From: Streptomyces olivochromogenes
Lineage (GTDB): Bacteria > Actinomycetota > Actinomycetes > Streptomycetales > Streptomycetaceae
DNA length: 64,000 nucleotides
Assembly: GCF_021538895.1 (NCBI RefSeq)
Contig: NZ_JADDRL010000002.1
Location: 62,001 to 126,000 of the forward strand
Direction of reading: 5' to 3'
This document shows, piece after piece, positions 9,912 through 22,039 of this stretch. The notes beneath the pieces are model-generated. The model ran no database searches, was not told the origin of the DNA, and saw only the letters and a program-made list of their open reading frames with translations. Position 1 is the stretch's first letter. Each line of letters opens with the position of its first letter. A program made the translations under genes and the position numbers.

Positions 9912-9947
9912 TTGTCCACCGGCGTCACCCACAGGGTCGGTGGACAA
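9912..9947. promoter_or_regulatory. Pair of inverted DnaA boxes in oriC
   Basis: TTGTCCACC at 9912-9920 and its exact complement GGTGGACAA at 9939-9947 face each other with 18 bp between, inside the box-rich half of oriC. Confidence 0.75.
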
Positions 9948-9976
9948 AATTTCCGCGCTGAGCTGGGCAAACGTGG

Positions 9977-9994
9977 TTATCCACGGTATCCACA
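9977..9994 (+). promoter_or_regulatory. Adjacent direct DnaA boxes in oriC
   Basis: TTATCCACG (9977-9985) is followed directly by GTATCCACA (9986-9994), both on the plus strand. They are the last strong pair before dnaN. Confidence 0.7.
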
Positions 9995-10219
9995 GGCCCT
10001 ACTACTACTCCCGACCAGAGAGAGTGCGGAATCCGTTTCGAAGCGGGGCCTGTGCACAACTCGCTGTTTCGAGCCCGACCGCCCCTCGGCACGACTTGAC
10101 CCCGACAGGCACCTACTGTCAGTGCGGTGCGTCAGACTGGTCCCCGGTGTTCTGCCCGTCGCAGTGGGCGGTGACACCGGGTCGTAGGGCTCAGAAGCAA
10201 CAGCAGGAGGCGGCTTACG

Positions 10220-11350
10220 GTGAAGATCCGGGTGGAACGCGACGTACTCGCGGAGGCAGTGGCCTGGGCGGCGCGCAGCCTTCCGGCCCGGCCGCCGGCG
10301 CCTGTCCTCGCCGGCCTCCTGCTGAAGGCCGAGGAAGGCCAGCTGAGCCTGTCGAGCTTCGACTACGAGGTCTCCGCGCGCGTCTCCGTCGACGCGGAGG
10401 TCGAGGAGGAGGGCACGGTCCTCGTCTCCGGCCGCCTGCTCGCCGACATCTGCCGCGCTCTCCCCAACCGCCCGGTCGAGATTTCCACAGACGGTGTACG
10501 GGCGACGGTGGTCTGCGGCTCCTCGCGCTTCACCCTCCACACGCTGCCTGTGGAGGAGTACCCGGCGCTGCCCCAGATGCCGAACGCGACCGGCACCGTC
10601 CCCGGCGAGGTCTTCTCCTCCGCAGTCCAGCAGGTCGCCATCGCCGCCGGCCGTGACGACACGCTGCCCGTCCTCACCGGTGTGCGCATCGAGATCGAGG
10701 GCGACACGGTCACCCTGGCCTCCACCGACCGCTACCGCTTCGCGGTCCGCGAGTTCCTGTGGAAGCCGGAGAACCCGGACGCCTCCGCGGTCGCCCTGGT
10801 GCCCGCCAAGACGCTCCTGGACACGGCCAAGGCGCTCACCAGCGGCGACAGCGTGATCCTGGCGCTGTCCGGTTCGGGCGCGGGCGAGGGCCTGATCGGT
10901 TTCGAGGGCGCCGGACGGCGGACCACGACCCGCCTGCTGGAGGGCGACCTCCCGAAGTACCGCACGCTGTTCCCGACCGAGTTCAACTCCGTCGCAGTGA
11001 TCGAGACCGCCCCCTTCGTGGAGGCCGTCAAGCGTGTGGCCCTGGTCGCCGAGCGGAACACCCCGGTGCGGCTGAGCTTCGAGCAGGGCGTGCTCATCCT
11101 GGAGGCCGGCTCCAGCGACGACGCACAGGCTGTGGAAAGGGTCGACGCGCAGCTGGACGGCGACGACATCTCGATCGCCTTCAACCCGACCTTCCTGCTG
11201 GACGGCCTGAGCGCCATCGACTCCCCGGTGGCCCAGCTGTCGTTCACCACGTCCACCAAGCCCGCGCTGCTCAGCGGCAAGCCCGCGGTGGACGCGGAGG
11301 CGGACGACGCATACAAGTACCTGATCATGCCGGTCCGCCTCAGCGGCTGA
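10220..11350 (+). CDS. dnaN: DNA polymerase III beta sliding clamp
   Basis: This 376-residue clamp starts at a GTG (VKIRVERDVLAEAVAWAARSL) with AGGAGG 9 bp upstream. The three repeated clamp folds are discernible, including the family-typical stretch GVRIEIEGDTVTLASTDRYR and the C-terminal YLIMPVRLSG. It encircles DNA and tethers the replicase. Its transcript starts within or just after oriC. Confidence 0.98.
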   Translation: MKIRVERDVLAEAVAWAARSLPARPPAPVLAGLLLKAEEGQLSLSSFDYEVSARVSVDAEVEEEGTVLVSGRLLADICRALPNRPVEISTDGVRATVVCGSSRFTLHTLPVEEYPALPQMPNATGTVPGEVFSSAVQQVAIAAGRDDTLPVLTGVRIEIEGDTVTLASTDRYRFAVREFLWKPENPDASAVALVPAKTLLDTAKALTSGDSVILALSGSGAGEGLIGFEGAGRRTTTRLLEGDLPKYRTLFPTEFNSVAVIETAPFVEAVKRVALVAERNTPVRLSFEQGVLILEAGSSDDAQAVERVDAQLDGDDISIAFNPTFLLDGLSAIDSPVAQLSFTTSTKPALLSGKPAVDAEADDAYKYLIMPVRLSG

Positions 11351-11499
11351 GCCGGGCCGCCCTCCGTCGGACGAACCCGCAGGTGAGGGCATACGCATGA
11401 GCGCGTATGCCCACAGATGTGCGTGAGCGTCCGGGTTTAGGCTCGGACGCAGGTACGAACGTGCCGCACACGTCACACAGCAACCTAAGGAACCAACTG

Positions 11500-12375
11500 A
11501 TGGAGCTCGGTCTCGTCGGCCTCGGCAAGATGGGCGGCAACATGCGCGAGCGGATCCGCCGCGCCGGCCACACCGTCATCGGGTACGACCGCAACGCGGA
11601 CCTCGCCGATGTCCACAGCCTGGAAGAGCTTGTGGGCAAGCTCTCCGGCCCCCGCGTGGTCTGGGTGATGGTCCCGGCCGGCGAGGCCACCCAGACCACG
11701 GTCGACGAGCTCGCCAAGCTCCTGGAGCCCGGTGACGTGGTCGTGGACGGCGGCAACTCCCGCTGGACGGACGACGAGAAGCACGCCGAGGAGCTGGCCG
11801 CCCAGGGCATCGGCTTCGTCGACTGCGGCGTCTCCGGCGGCGTCTGGGGCCTGGAGAACGGCTATGCGCTGATGTACGGCGGCGACGCGGAGAACGTCGC
11901 CAAGGTGCAGCCGGTCTTCGACGCGCTCAAGCCGGAGGGCGACTTCGGCGCGGTGCACGCCGGCAAGGTCGGCGCGGGGCACTTCGCGAAGATGGTCCAC
12001 AACGGCATCGAGTACGCGATGATGCAGGCCTATGCCGAGGGCTGGGAGCTCCTGGAGAAGGTCGACTCCGTCACGGACGTCCGCGAGGTCTTCCGCTCCT
12101 GGCAGGAGGGCACGGTCATCCGCTCCTGGCTGCTCGACCTCGCGGTGAACGCCCTCGCCGAGGACGAGCACCTGGAGCAGCTGAAGGGTTATGCACAGGA
12201 CTCCGGCGAGGGCCGGTGGACTGTGGAGGCCGCCATAGACAACGCGGTGCCGCTGCCCGCGATCACCGCCTCGCTGTTCGCGCGGTTCGCCTCCCGCCAG
12301 GAGGACTCGCCGCAGATGAAGATGATCGCCGCGCTGCGCAACCAGTTCGGCGGCCACGCCGTAGAGAAGAAGTAA
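11500..12375 (+). CDS. gnd: 6-phosphogluconate dehydrogenase, decarboxylating (short form)
   Basis: The enzyme oxidises 6-phosphogluconate to ribulose 5-phosphate and CO2 in the pentose phosphate pathway. It has 291 residues, so it belongs to the short (GntZ/YqeC-type) branch that often uses NAD rather than the 470-residue form. The nucleotide-binding motif [12 protein letters not shown] is at the N-terminus (GxGxxG), followed by DGGNSRW and the substrate-binding [13 protein letters not shown]. The start is the ATG at 11500 with AAGGA upstream. It sits between dnaN and recF, a position conserved in Streptomyces. Confidence 0.95.
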   Translation: MELGLVGLGKMGGNMRERIRRAGHTVIGYDRNADLADVHSLEELVGKLSGPRVVWVMVPAGEATQTTVDELAKLLEPGDVVVDGGNSRWTDDEKHAEELAAQGIGFVDCGVSGGVWGLENGYALMYGGDAENVAKVQPVFDALKPEGDFGAVHAGKVGAGHFAKMVHNGIEYAMMQAYAEGWELLEKVDSVTDVREVFRSWQEGTVIRSWLLDLAVNALAEDEHLEQLKGYAQDSGEGRWTVEAAIDNAVPLPAITASLFARFASRQEDSPQMKMIAALRNQFGGHAVEKK

Positions 12376-12427
12376 TCCACAGGGTCGCCCGGCGATCCAC
12401 AACCCTGGGGGAGGTCGGCGAACGACC

Positions 12428-13549
12428 ATGCACGTCACGCATCTGTCGCTGGCCGACTTCCGCTCGTACGCCCGGGTCGAGGTCCCGCTCGACCCGGGCG
12501 TCACCGCCTTCGTCGGCCCGAACGGGCAGGGAAAGACCAATCTCGTCGAGGCGATCGGCTACCTCGCCAGCCTCGGCAGCCACCGCGTCGCCTCCGACGC
12601 CCCCCTGGTCCGCATGGGCGCCGACCAGGCGATCATCCGGGCGCAGGTCAGGCAGGGCGAGCGGCAGCAGCTGGTCGAGCTGGAGCTGAACCCCGGCAAG
12701 GCCAACCGCGCCCGGATCAACAGGTCCTCGCAGGTCAGACCGCGTGACGTGCTGGGGATCGTACGGACCGTGCTGTTCGCGCCCGAGGATCTCGCCCTGG
12801 TCAAGGGCGACCCCGGTGAGCGGCGGCGCCTCCTGGACGAGCTGATCACCGCCCGCTCCCCGCGCATGGCGGGCGTGCGCTCCGACTACGAGCGGGTGCT
12901 CAAGCAGCGCAACACGCTGCTGAAGACGGCCGCGCTGGCCCGCCGGCACGGTGGCCGCTCGATGGACCTGTCGACGCTCGACGTGTGGGACCAGCACCTC
13001 GCGCGGGCGGGCGCCGAGCTGCTCGCCCAGCGCCTGGACCTGATCGCCGCGATCCAGCCGCTGGCCGACAAGGCGTACGAGCAGCTGGCCCCGGGCGGCG
13101 GCCCCGTCGCCCTGGAGTACAAGCCGTCGGCGCCCGGTGAGGCCCACACGCGCGAGGATCTGTACGCCCAGCTGATGGCCGCGCTCGCCGAGGCCCGCAA
13201 GCAGGAGATCGAGCGGGGCGTCACGCTCGTCGGCCCGCACCGGGACGATCTGGTGCTCAAGCTCGGTCAGCTGCCCGCCAAGGGCTATGCCTCCCACGGC
13301 GAGTCCTGGTCGTACGCGCTGGCGCTGCGGCTGGCGTCGTACGACCTGCTGCGTGCGGAGGGCAACGAGCCGGTGCTGATCCTCGACGACGTCTTCGCCG
13401 AGCTGGACGCCCGCCGCCGGGAGCGGCTGGCCGAGCTGGTCGCGCCCGGTGAGCAGGTGCTGGTGACCGCCGCGGTCGGCGACGACGTACCGCGCGTCCT
13501 CACCGGGGCGCGGTACGTGGTGTCCGAGGGGACGGTGGAGCGCGTATGA
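12428..13549 (+). CDS. recF: DNA replication/repair protein RecF
   Basis: This 373-residue SMC-like ATPase loads RecA at single-strand gaps with RecO and RecR. Walker [10 protein letters not shown] is at about residues 34-42, the signature region is around 290-310 ([16 protein letters not shown]) and Walker [14 protein letters not shown] is at about 316-328. The next gene overlaps its stop by 4 bp. Confidence 0.97.
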   Translation: MHVTHLSLADFRSYARVEVPLDPGVTAFVGPNGQGKTNLVEAIGYLASLGSHRVASDAPLVRMGADQAIIRAQVRQGERQQLVELELNPGKANRARINRSSQVRPRDVLGIVRTVLFAPEDLALVKGDPGERRRLLDELITARSPRMAGVRSDYERVLKQRNTLLKTAALARRHGGRSMDLSTLDVWDQHLARAGAELLAQRLDLIAAIQPLADKAYEQLAPGGGPVALEYKPSAPGEAHTREDLYAQLMAALAEARKQEIERGVTLVGPHRDDLVLKLGQLPAKGYASHGESWSYALALRLASYDLLRAEGNEPVLILDDVFAELDARRRERLAELVAPGEQVLVTAAVGDDVPRVLTGARYVVSEGTVERV

Positions 13550-14079
13550 GCGGCCCGGAACCCACCCCCGGGAAGGCGCCGGAGCCGTCCGGTGTCGATC
13601 TCGCGCGCGTGGCGCTGCGCGCGGCGCGGGAGCAGGCACGCGCGCGTGGGGACGCGGCGCAGCAGAAGAAGCAGGCGCGCCGCGGCGGCCTGCGCTCCGG
13701 CGCGCGCGCCGACGGGCGCGACCCGATGGCGCTCGGCTCCGCGATCAACCGGCTGATCACCGAGCGGGGCTGGGAGACCCCGGCCGCGGTGGGCGGGGTC
13801 ATGGGCCGCTGGCCGCAGATCGTCGGGGAGGACCTCGCCAAGCACTGCGTGCCGCAGCGGTACGACGAGGACGAGCGGGTCCTGGTCGTGCAGTGCGACT
13901 CCACGGCGTGGGCGACGCAGCTGCGGCTGCTGGCCCCCGCGCTGGTCGCCCGGCTCAACGAGGACCTCGGGCACGGCACGGTGCGGGTGATCAAGGTGCA
14001 CGGCCCCAGTGGCCCCACCCGCCGCTACGGCCCCTTGCGCGCCCCTGGAAGCACGGGTCCCGGCGACACCTACGGGTGA
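13546..14079 (+). CDS. DUF721 (DciA-like) family protein
   Basis: The protein has 177 residues and starts inside recF (ATGA overlap), so it is translationally coupled. The N-terminal 60 residues are basic and Ala/Gln/Arg-rich. The DUF721 core covers about 75-150: [20 protein letters not shown], then [21 protein letters not shown]721 includes DciA, the helicase-loading operator of many bacteria, and the position next to recF and gyrB supports a replication role. That role is inferred, not shown. Confidence 0.9.
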   Translation: MSGPEPTPGKAPEPSGVDLARVALRAAREQARARGDAAQQKKQARRGGLRSGARADGRDPMALGSAINRLITERGWETPAAVGGVMGRWPQIVGEDLAKHCVPQRYDEDERVLVVQCDSTAWATQLRLLAPALVARLNEDLGHGTVRVIKVHGPSGPTRRYGPLRAPGSTGPGDTYG

Positions 14080-16549
<2,470 letters not shown>

Positions 16550-16591
16550 GTCGGTCTCAGCTGACCGCACCAGGAAGGATCTTCACCAGCA

Positions 16592-19189
16592 ATGGCCGAC
16601 GAGAACACTCCAGACACTCCTGAGACCGAGGGCACCGAGGTCACCGTGCGCGTCGAGCCCGTCGGGCTCGAAACGGAGATGCAGCGCTCGTACCTCGACT
16701 ACGCGATGTCCGTCATCGTGTCCCGTGCGCTGCCCGACGTCCGCGACGGTCTCAAGCCCGTCCACCGACGCGTCCTGTACGCCATGTACGACGGCGGCTA
16801 CCGCCCCGAGCGCGGCTTCTACAAGTGCGCCCGCGTGGTCGGCGACGTCATGGGCAACTACCACCCGCACGGCGACTCCTCGATCTACGACGCGCTGGTC
16901 CGCCTCGCGCAGCCGTGGGCGATGCGGATGCCGCTCGTCGACTCCAACGGCAACTTCGGCTCCCCGGGCAACGACCCGGCGGCCGCCATGCGCTACACCG
17001 AGTGCAAGATGGCGCCGCTGTCGATGGAGATGGTCCGCGACATCGACGAGGAGACCGTCGACTTCACGGACAACTACGACGGCCGCTCCCAGGAGCCGAC
17101 CGTCCTGCCCTCCCGCTTCCCGAACCTGCTGATCAACGGCTCCGCCGGTATCGCGGTCGGCATGGCGACCAACATCCCGTCGCACAACCTGCGCGAGGTC
17201 GCGGCCGGTGCCCAGTGGTGCCTGGAGAACCCGGAGGCCTCGCACGAGGAGCTCCTGGACGCGCTGATCGAGCGCATCAAGGGCCCCGACTTCCCGACCG
17301 GCGCGCTCGTCGTGGGCCGCAAGGGCATCGAGGAGGCCTACCGTACGGGCCGCGGCTCGATCACCATGCGCGCGGTCGTCGAGGTCGAGGAGATCCAGAA
17401 CCGCCAGTGCCTGGTGGTCACGGAGCTGCCGTACCAGGTCAACCCCGACAACCTCGCGCAGAAGATCGCCGACCTGGTGAAGGACGGCAAGATCGGCGGC
17501 ATCGCGGACGTCCGCGACGAGACGTCGTCCCGTACGGGCCAGCGCCTGGTGATCGTCCTGAAGCGGGACGCGGTCGCCAAGGTCGTCCTGAACAACCTGT
17601 ACAAGCACACCGACCTGCAGACGAACTTCGGCGCCAACATGCTGGCGCTGGTCGACGGCGTGCCGCGCACGCTGTCCCTGGACGCGTTCATCCGGCACTG
17701 GGTGACGCACCAGATCGAGGTCGTCGTCCGCCGGACGCGCTTCAGGCTGCGCAAGGCCGAGGAGCGCGCGCACATCCTGCGCGGTCTGCTGAAGGCGCTG
17801 GACGCCATCGACGAGGTCATCGCGTTGATCCGGGCGAGTGACACGGTCGAGATCGCGCGTACGGGCCTGATGGAGCTCCTGGAGATCGACGAGATCCAGG
17901 CCAACGCCATCCTGGAGATGCAGCTGCGGCGACTGGCCGCCCTGGAGCGCCAGAAGATCATCCAGGAGCACGACGAGCTCCAGGCGAAGATCACCGAATA
18001 CAACGCGATCCTGGCCTCGCCGGTCCGCCAGCGCGGCATCGTCAGCGCCGAGCTGGCCGCGATCGTCGAGAAGTTCGGCGAGGACCGCAAGACGATGCTG
18101 GTGCCCTACGACGGTGACATGTCCATCGAGGACCTGATCGCCGAGGAGGACATCGTCGTCACCGTCTCGCGCGGCGGCTACGTGAAGCGCACCAAGACCG
18201 TCGACTACCGGGCGCAGAAGCGCGGCGGCAAGGGTGTGCGCGGCACGAAGCTGAAGGAAGACGACATCGTCGACCACTTCTTCGTCTCCACCACGCACCA
18301 CTGGCTGCTGTTCTTCACGAACAAGGGCCGGGTGTACCGGGCGAAGGCGTACGAGCTGCCCGACGCCGGCCGGGACGCGCGCGGCCAGCACGTGGCCAAC
18401 CTGCTCGCCTTCCAGCCGGACGAGGCGATCGCCGAGATCCTCGCGATCCGCGACTACGAGGCGGCGCCGTACCTGGTGCTGGCCACCAAGGCGGGCCTGG
18501 TCAAGAAGACCTCGCTGAAGGATTACGACTCCCCGCGCTCGGGCGGTGTCATCGCCATCAACCTGCGGGAGCGGGAGGACGGTTCCGACGACGAACTGAT
18601 CGGAGCCGAGCTCGTTTCGGCCGATGACGATCTGCTGCTGATCAGCAAGAAGGCGCAGTCGATCAGGTTCACTGCCACGGACGAGTCCCTGCGGCCGATG
18701 GGCCGTGCCACCTCGGGTGTCAAGGGCATGAGTTTCCGTGAGGGCGATGAACTTCTCTCGATGAATGTTGTTCGACCCGGTACGTTCGTGTTCACTGCCA
18801 CGGACGGCGGGTACGCGAAGCGGACCCCCGTCGACGAGTACCGCGTCCAGGGTCGCGGTGGCCTGGGTATCAAGGCCGCCAAGATCGTGGAGGACCGCGG
18901 CTCGCTCGTCGGCGCGCTGGTGGTCGAGGAGACCGATGAGATCCTCGCCATCACGCTGTCCGGCGGTGTGATTCGTACGCGAGTCAACGAGGTCAGGGAG
19001 ACGGGCCGTGACACCATGGGCGTCCAACTGATCAACCTGGGCAAGCGCGATGCCGTGGTCGGTATCGCACGTAACGCCGAGGCGGGTCGCGAGGCGGAGG
19101 AGGTCGACGGCGACATCGCCGTCGACGAGACCGCCGAGGGTGGCCCGGCCGTCGGCACGGACGAGGGTGACGCGCCCTCGTCCGAGTAG
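16592..19189 (+). CDS. gyrA: DNA gyrase subunit A
   Basis: This 865-residue breakage-reunion subunit carries the catalytic tyrosine at Y135 ([11 protein letters not shown]). The quinolone-determining region reads [12 protein letters not shown], with Ser96 and Asp100 at the positions of E. coli S83 and D87, so it looks unmutated there. Six GyrA-box beta-propeller blades fill about 510-830; the box motif appears as QKRGGKG near 540. The acidic C-terminal tail (about 835-865) is typical. It starts 42 bp after gyrB. Confidence 0.98.
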   Translation: MADENTPDTPETEGTEVTVRVEPVGLETEMQRSYLDYAMSVIVSRALPDVRDGLKPVHRRVLYAMYDGGYRPERGFYKCARVVGDVMGNYHPHGDSSIYDALVRLAQPWAMRMPLVDSNGNFGSPGNDPAAAMRYTECKMAPLSMEMVRDIDEETVDFTDNYDGRSQEPTVLPSRFPNLLINGSAGIAVGMATNIPSHNLREVAAGAQWCLENPEASHEELLDALIERIKGPDFPTGALVVGRKGIEEAYRTGRGSITMRAVVEVEEIQNRQCLVVTELPYQVNPDNLAQKIADLVKDGKIGGIADVRDETSSRTGQRLVIVLKRDAVAKVVLNNLYKHTDLQTNFGANMLALVDGVPRTLSLDAFIRHWVTHQIEVVVRRTRFRLRKAEERAHILRGLLKALDAIDEVIALIRASDTVEIARTGLMELLEIDEIQANAILEMQLRRLAALERQKIIQEHDELQAKITEYNAILASPVRQRGIVSAELAAIVEKFGEDRKTMLVPYDGDMSIEDLIAEEDIVVTVSRGGYVKRTKTVDYRAQKRGGKGVRGTKLKEDDIVDHFFVSTTHHWLLFFTNKGRVYRAKAYELPDAGRDARGQHVANLLAFQPDEAIAEILAIRDYEAAPYLVLATKAGLVKKTSLKDYDSPRSGGVIAINLREREDGSDDELIGAELVSADDDLLLISKKAQSIRFTATDESLRPMGRATSGVKGMSFREGDELLSMNVVRPGTFVFTATDGGYAKRTPVDEYRVQGRGGLGIKAAKIVEDRGSLVGALVVEETDEILAITLSGGVIRTRVNEVRETGRDTMGVQLINLGKRDAVVGIARNAEAGREAEEVDGDIAVDETAEGGPAVGTDEGDAPSSE

Positions 19190-19207
19190 CACGAGGAGTG
19201 AGTCAGC

Positions 19208-19996
19208 GTGAGCGGAGCCACGGATGCCGGACATGCCGGTATGACCGGCATGTCGTCCGGCAACAATACGGACGGCAACGGCCGTGGCTCCGCCGCGCAG
19301 GCGATGGACTCACACACGACCCAACTGAAGGCGATCAAGTCCACCGACTCGCCCTCTCCTCACCAGCAGGGATCCCAAGGGGGAACCGTGACGGACACCC
19401 GAGGCTCGCAGGCCCAGCAGTACGCGGCTGGGGCGGGCCCCGCCGCTCCGGGCGCCCAGACCCAGCCGGTGGCCGGGGGCGCCGAGGCGCAGCACGGCTC
19501 GCCGCTGCCCGGTGAGCGCCAGTCGCAGCAGCACGCCGGGCCCTACCACCCGCCGCAGGCCTACCCGGCGCAGACCGCGGCGGGCGGCGTACGCCGCCCG
19601 CGCACCGGCGTGAAGACCGCGCCCCGCACCCGCAAGGCGCGGCTGCGCGTGGCCAAGGCCGACCCGTGGTCGGTCATGAAGGTGAGCTTCCTGCTCTCCA
19701 TCGCGCTCGGCATCTGCACGATCGTCGCGTCCGCGGTGCTGTGGATGGTCATGGACGCGATGGGCGTCTTCTCGACGGTCGGCGGCACGATCTCGGAGGC
19801 GACCGGTTCGAACGAGGCGAACGGCTTCGACCTCCAGGCCTTCCTCTCGCTCCCGCACGTCCTGATGTTCACGTCGATCATCGCGGTCATCGACGTCGTC
19901 CTCGCGACGGCCCTGGCCACGCTGGGCGCGTTCATCTACAACCTCTCCGCGGGCTTCGTGGGCGGCGTCGAGCTGACCCTGGCCGAGGACGAGTGA
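19208..19996 (+). CDS. DUF3566 domain membrane protein
   Basis: The protein has 262 residues. The first 140 are low complexity (Gly, Gln, Ala, Ser, Thr). The DUF3566 domain fills the C-terminal half, with two membrane segments (about 155-180, VSFLLSIALGICTIVASAVLWMV, and about 212-240, containing LMFTSIIAVIDVVLATALA). A positive patch (RKARLRVAKADPWSVMK) precedes the first. It follows gyrA in Streptomyces and mycobacteria. The function is not established; a role in cell growth has been suggested from the gyrase and division gene context. The GTG start at 19208 has GAGGAGTGAG upstream. Confidence 0.9.
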   Translation: MSGATDAGHAGMTGMSSGNNTDGNGRGSAAQAMDSHTTQLKAIKSTDSPSPHQQGSQGGTVTDTRGSQAQQYAAGAGPAAPGAQTQPVAGGAEAQHGSPLPGERQSQQHAGPYHPPQAYPAQTAAGGVRRPRTGVKTAPRTRKARLRVAKADPWSVMKVSFLLSIALGICTIVASAVLWMVMDAMGVFSTVGGTISEATGSNEANGFDLQAFLSLPHVLMFTSIIAVIDVVLATALATLGAFIYNLSAGFVGGVELTLAEDE

Positions 19997-20117
19997 CGTA
20001 CCGCGTCCTGGCAGTTCAAACCTCTGTTGACGGCCCCCCGACAACCGATTTTGGGACTGACCCGGTCGTGCGCTAATCTTCAGGAGTCAGCGCGCGGGAC
20101 ACACCGCAGAGCGCGGC

Positions 20118-20194
20118 GGGGCTATAGCTCAGTTGGTTAGAGCGCATCCCTGATAAGGATGAGGCCACAGGTTCAAATCCTGTTAGCCCCACCA
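20118..20194 (+). tRNA. tRNA-Ile (GAT anticodon)
   Basis: A full cloverleaf is visible: acceptor GGGGCTA with TAGCCCC, D-arm AGCTCAGTTGGTTAGAGC, anticodon loop CTGATAA giving GAT, T-arm GTTCAAATC, discriminator A and an encoded CCA. Its last 12 bases are overlapped antisense by the coding region at 20183. Confidence 0.98.
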
Positions 20195-21304
20195 ATAAAA
20201 AGACCCCCGGTCCATCAGGATCGAGGGTCTTTTTACATCTGCGGCCGACCTCATCCGATGAGTGGGGCGACCGGCTTCCTCACGTGACCTTTGATGCCGC
20301 CTCCGACGCCGCAGCAGCAGAGCGACGGGGATCGCGCCGGCCAGGACCAGCCCGGTCGCTCCTCCGTAGAAGGCCAGGGATCTGCCGTCGGCAACGGCGT
20401 GTGCCCGGGCAGGACGCCCCTGACCACTGTGCCGTGGGAAAGTGATGCGGGCGCTGTAGGTCTCCTCGTACAGACCGCTCTTGAGGTGGAGCGTGGCCTT
20501 CCAGGGGCCATCGGCCACTTGGTCGGTGACCAGCATCGTCACCGTCTCGGGCTGGCCGGGCGCGAGGGTGGTGCCGAGCTGAACCGGGTAAGGACCGGCG
20601 TTGATACTTCCTGTCACCTTGGCCAGATCGAGGGTTCCGCTCAAGTCCAGAGCACGGCCGCCGGTGTTGTGAACGTGGGCCTTGACGACGGCACGCCCGA
20701 GCCGGTCGCGTTCGGCGGTCATCGTGTCCACCTTGAATTTGGTCGGCGGCGGATTGTGGCCGCCCACGGAGAGATACAGCCGGATCCCGGCGCGGTTGAC
20801 CAAGGTGACGCCGGGGCCGTGTCCTCCGGACACCTGCGCCCGGACGACGCCGTACCTCTCGCCCGGCGCCGCGTCGCTGGGCACACGGATCGTCACGGAC
20901 GTGCGGGCCGTGGAGTGGGCCGGCACCTTCAGCCGCTTCCTGTCCAGCGACGTCCAGGAGGTGAGTTCGTTCTTGTGTCTTCCGAATGCTCCGATGAACG
21001 AACCGTGCCTGATGCTTGCCGCGCTGGGATACATCGTCACGCGCGCCGGTTCGTCGGAGGTGTTCGCCACTTCCACGCGTCGGTGGATGGTCGTGCCGGG
21101 ACGCAGGTCGTCGATGATGTACTGGCGCGCCCGGGTGTCGTCGACCAGGGACGCGGGAACGTCGACGAGCCGCACGAAGAAGCTGCCTCGACCGTCAGTG
21201 CCCTCCGTCGCGACCCGGGGTGCTGCGGCTGCGGACGGAGGGGCGCCGATGGTCCCGGCGAACGCCAGCAGGCACAGCGCTGAAGCCGGAATGTACTTGT
21301 GCAC
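20183..21304 (-). CDS. WxL-interacting-type (DUF916-like) membrane-anchored surface protein
   Basis: The protein has 373 residues. A signal peptide ends near residue 29 (LCLLAFAGTIGAPPSAAAA). Two Ig-like regions follow, resembling the peptidoglycan-binding and host-binding domains of WxL-interacting proteins: SFFVRLVDVPASLVDDTRAR with the conserved TTIHRRVEVANTSDEP near 75. A membrane helix (about 314-333, FYGGATGLVLAGAIPVALLL) is followed by an RRRRRHQR stop-transfer. It pairs with a WxL-like protein 28 bp upstream, as in Firmicutes clusters. The start is a GTG with GAGG upstream. The last 23 residues are encoded by the reverse of the tRNA-Ile terminator and tRNA 3' end, and the stop (TAA) is formed by tRNA bases, so this tail is probably not ancestral. 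Confidence 0.75.
   Translation of the reverse strand: MHKYIPASALCLLAFAGTIGAPPSAAAAPRVATEGTDGRGSFFVRLVDVPASLVDDTRARQYIIDDLRPGTTIHRRVEVANTSDEPARVTMYPSAASIRHGSFIGAFGRHKNELTSWTSLDRKRLKVPAHSTARTSVTIRVPSDAAPGERYGVVRAQVSGGHGPGVTLVNRAGIRLYLSVGGHNPPPTKFKVDTMTAERDRLGRAVVKAHVHNTGGRALDLSGTLDLAKVTGSINAGPYPVQLGTTLAPGQPETVTMLVTDQVADGPWKATLHLKSGLYEETYSARITFPRHSGQGRPARAHAVADGRSLAFYGGATGLVLAGAIPVALLLRRRRRHQRSREEAGRPTHRMRSAADVKRPSILMDRGSFYWWG
20197..20234. terminator. Bidirectional terminator of tRNA-Ile
   Basis: AAAAAGACCC at the left and GGGTCTTTTT at the right pair to give a hairpin with a T-run on either strand. It ends tRNA-Ile transcription. It also lies inside the last codons of the antisense surface-protein gene, upstream of that gene's stop codon. 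Confidence 0.85.
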
Positions 21305-21332
21305 AGGAGAGCCTCGGTGGGGTGCCGTCAGG

Positions 21333-21782
21333 TCACGCCACGGAATGCGTGATGGTCGAGGTGTACGTGCCCGCGAGCGAGTTCGCGGGGACCGTGATCG
21401 AGATCGTCGGGTTCCAGGTGGCCGTGGCGGTGCCGATGACGCTCGCCTGGGGAGCGTGGTACGTGCTGGAGTTCGGCGCGGAGACCGAGATCGTGGTGTT
21501 GCTGGGACCGATGAAGTCCACTGCCTGTGCCGTGGTGGTCCAGCCCGCGGTGCCGCCGCGCTGGTCAGTCACGGTGACGTTGCCGAGTTGATTGGTGACC
21601 GACTGCGGGGTGGAGCTGACGGTGACCGTGCCGAGGTCGACCGGTCCCTGCGGCACTGTGATGCCGAGGCCGCCCCCCGTCACCTCCAGCGTCGCGGGGG
21701 TGTCTTCGGCGGACGCCGATGTGGGGCAGGCCAGAACGGCCAGGGTGGACAGCATCACAAGCAAGGGAATGCCACGGCGCAT
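21333..21782 (-). CDS. Secreted WxL-domain-like surface protein
   Basis: The protein has 149 residues, read from the ATG at 21782, which has AGGA 8 bp upstream; longer in-frame starts lack one. The signal peptide is MRRGIPLLVMLSTLAVLACPTSASA. The mature part is a single beta-rich domain. It carries GWTTTAQAVDF where WxL domains have the first WxL motif, and ends GTYTSTITHSVA, matching the C-terminal strand of the family. In Firmicutes WxL domains bind peptidoglycan non-covalently; whether that holds in actinobacteria is not known to me. It is followed by the DUF916-like partner, and both are probably co-transcribed. Confidence 0.7.
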   Translation of the reverse strand: MRRGIPLLVMLSTLAVLACPTSASAEDTPATLEVTGGGLGITVPQGPVDLGTVTVSSTPQSVTNQLGNVTVTDQRGGTAGWTTTAQAVDFIGPSNTTISVSAPNSSTYHAPQASVIGTATATWNPTISITVPANSLAGTYTSTITHSVA

Positions 21783-21879
21783 TCTCTTTTTCCTGATCCG
21801 GATCATTAGACACACCGGGCCCTCACGTCACCGCGGTCACGCGGGCGACGGCGCAGGCACTGCCTCAGGGCATGAAAAC

Positions 21880-21919
21880 GCCCGACCGCTAGCGACGGGG
21901 GATGCACCAGCGATCGGGC
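21880..21919 (-). terminator. Terminator after the STAND/WD40 gene
   Basis: GCCCGACCGCT and AGCGATCGGGC pair with one G-U around an 18-base loop. On the minus strand the hairpin is followed by CGTTTTC. It separates the WD40 gene from the WxL pair. Confidence 0.6.
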
Positions 21920-22039
21920 TTGTGGCCACAGTAACAAGGCTGGATCCGCGGCGGGAGTCGACTGCTCGGCTGTGACGGCGAGTTGTGATCGGGATCACGC
22001 AAGCGCTGTCTGGGGTGAACGCTCCACGCGTACCTGCCG

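Larger units (their letters stand above)
9290..10219. other. oriC: Replication origin oriC
   Basis: This is the non-coding gap between dnaA and dnaN, 930 bp with a dense cluster of DnaA boxes on both strands. Clear examples are TGTGGACAA (9631, perfect), TTGTCCACC (9668 and 9912), GGTGGACAA (9939), TTATCCACG (9977) and GTATCCACA (9986). Many one- or two-mismatch forms lie between 9489 and 10059 (for example TTCTCCACA at 9892 and TGTGCACAA at 10051). No gene is present. Position between dnaA and dnaN and the preference for TTGTCCAC match the characterised Streptomyces origin. The first 190 bp are poor in boxes. Confidence 0.95.

Noticed and set aside
20271-20290. Possible parS (CTCACGTGACC)
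   Set aside because: Only the central hexamer CACGTG matches; the outer arms differ at most positions.
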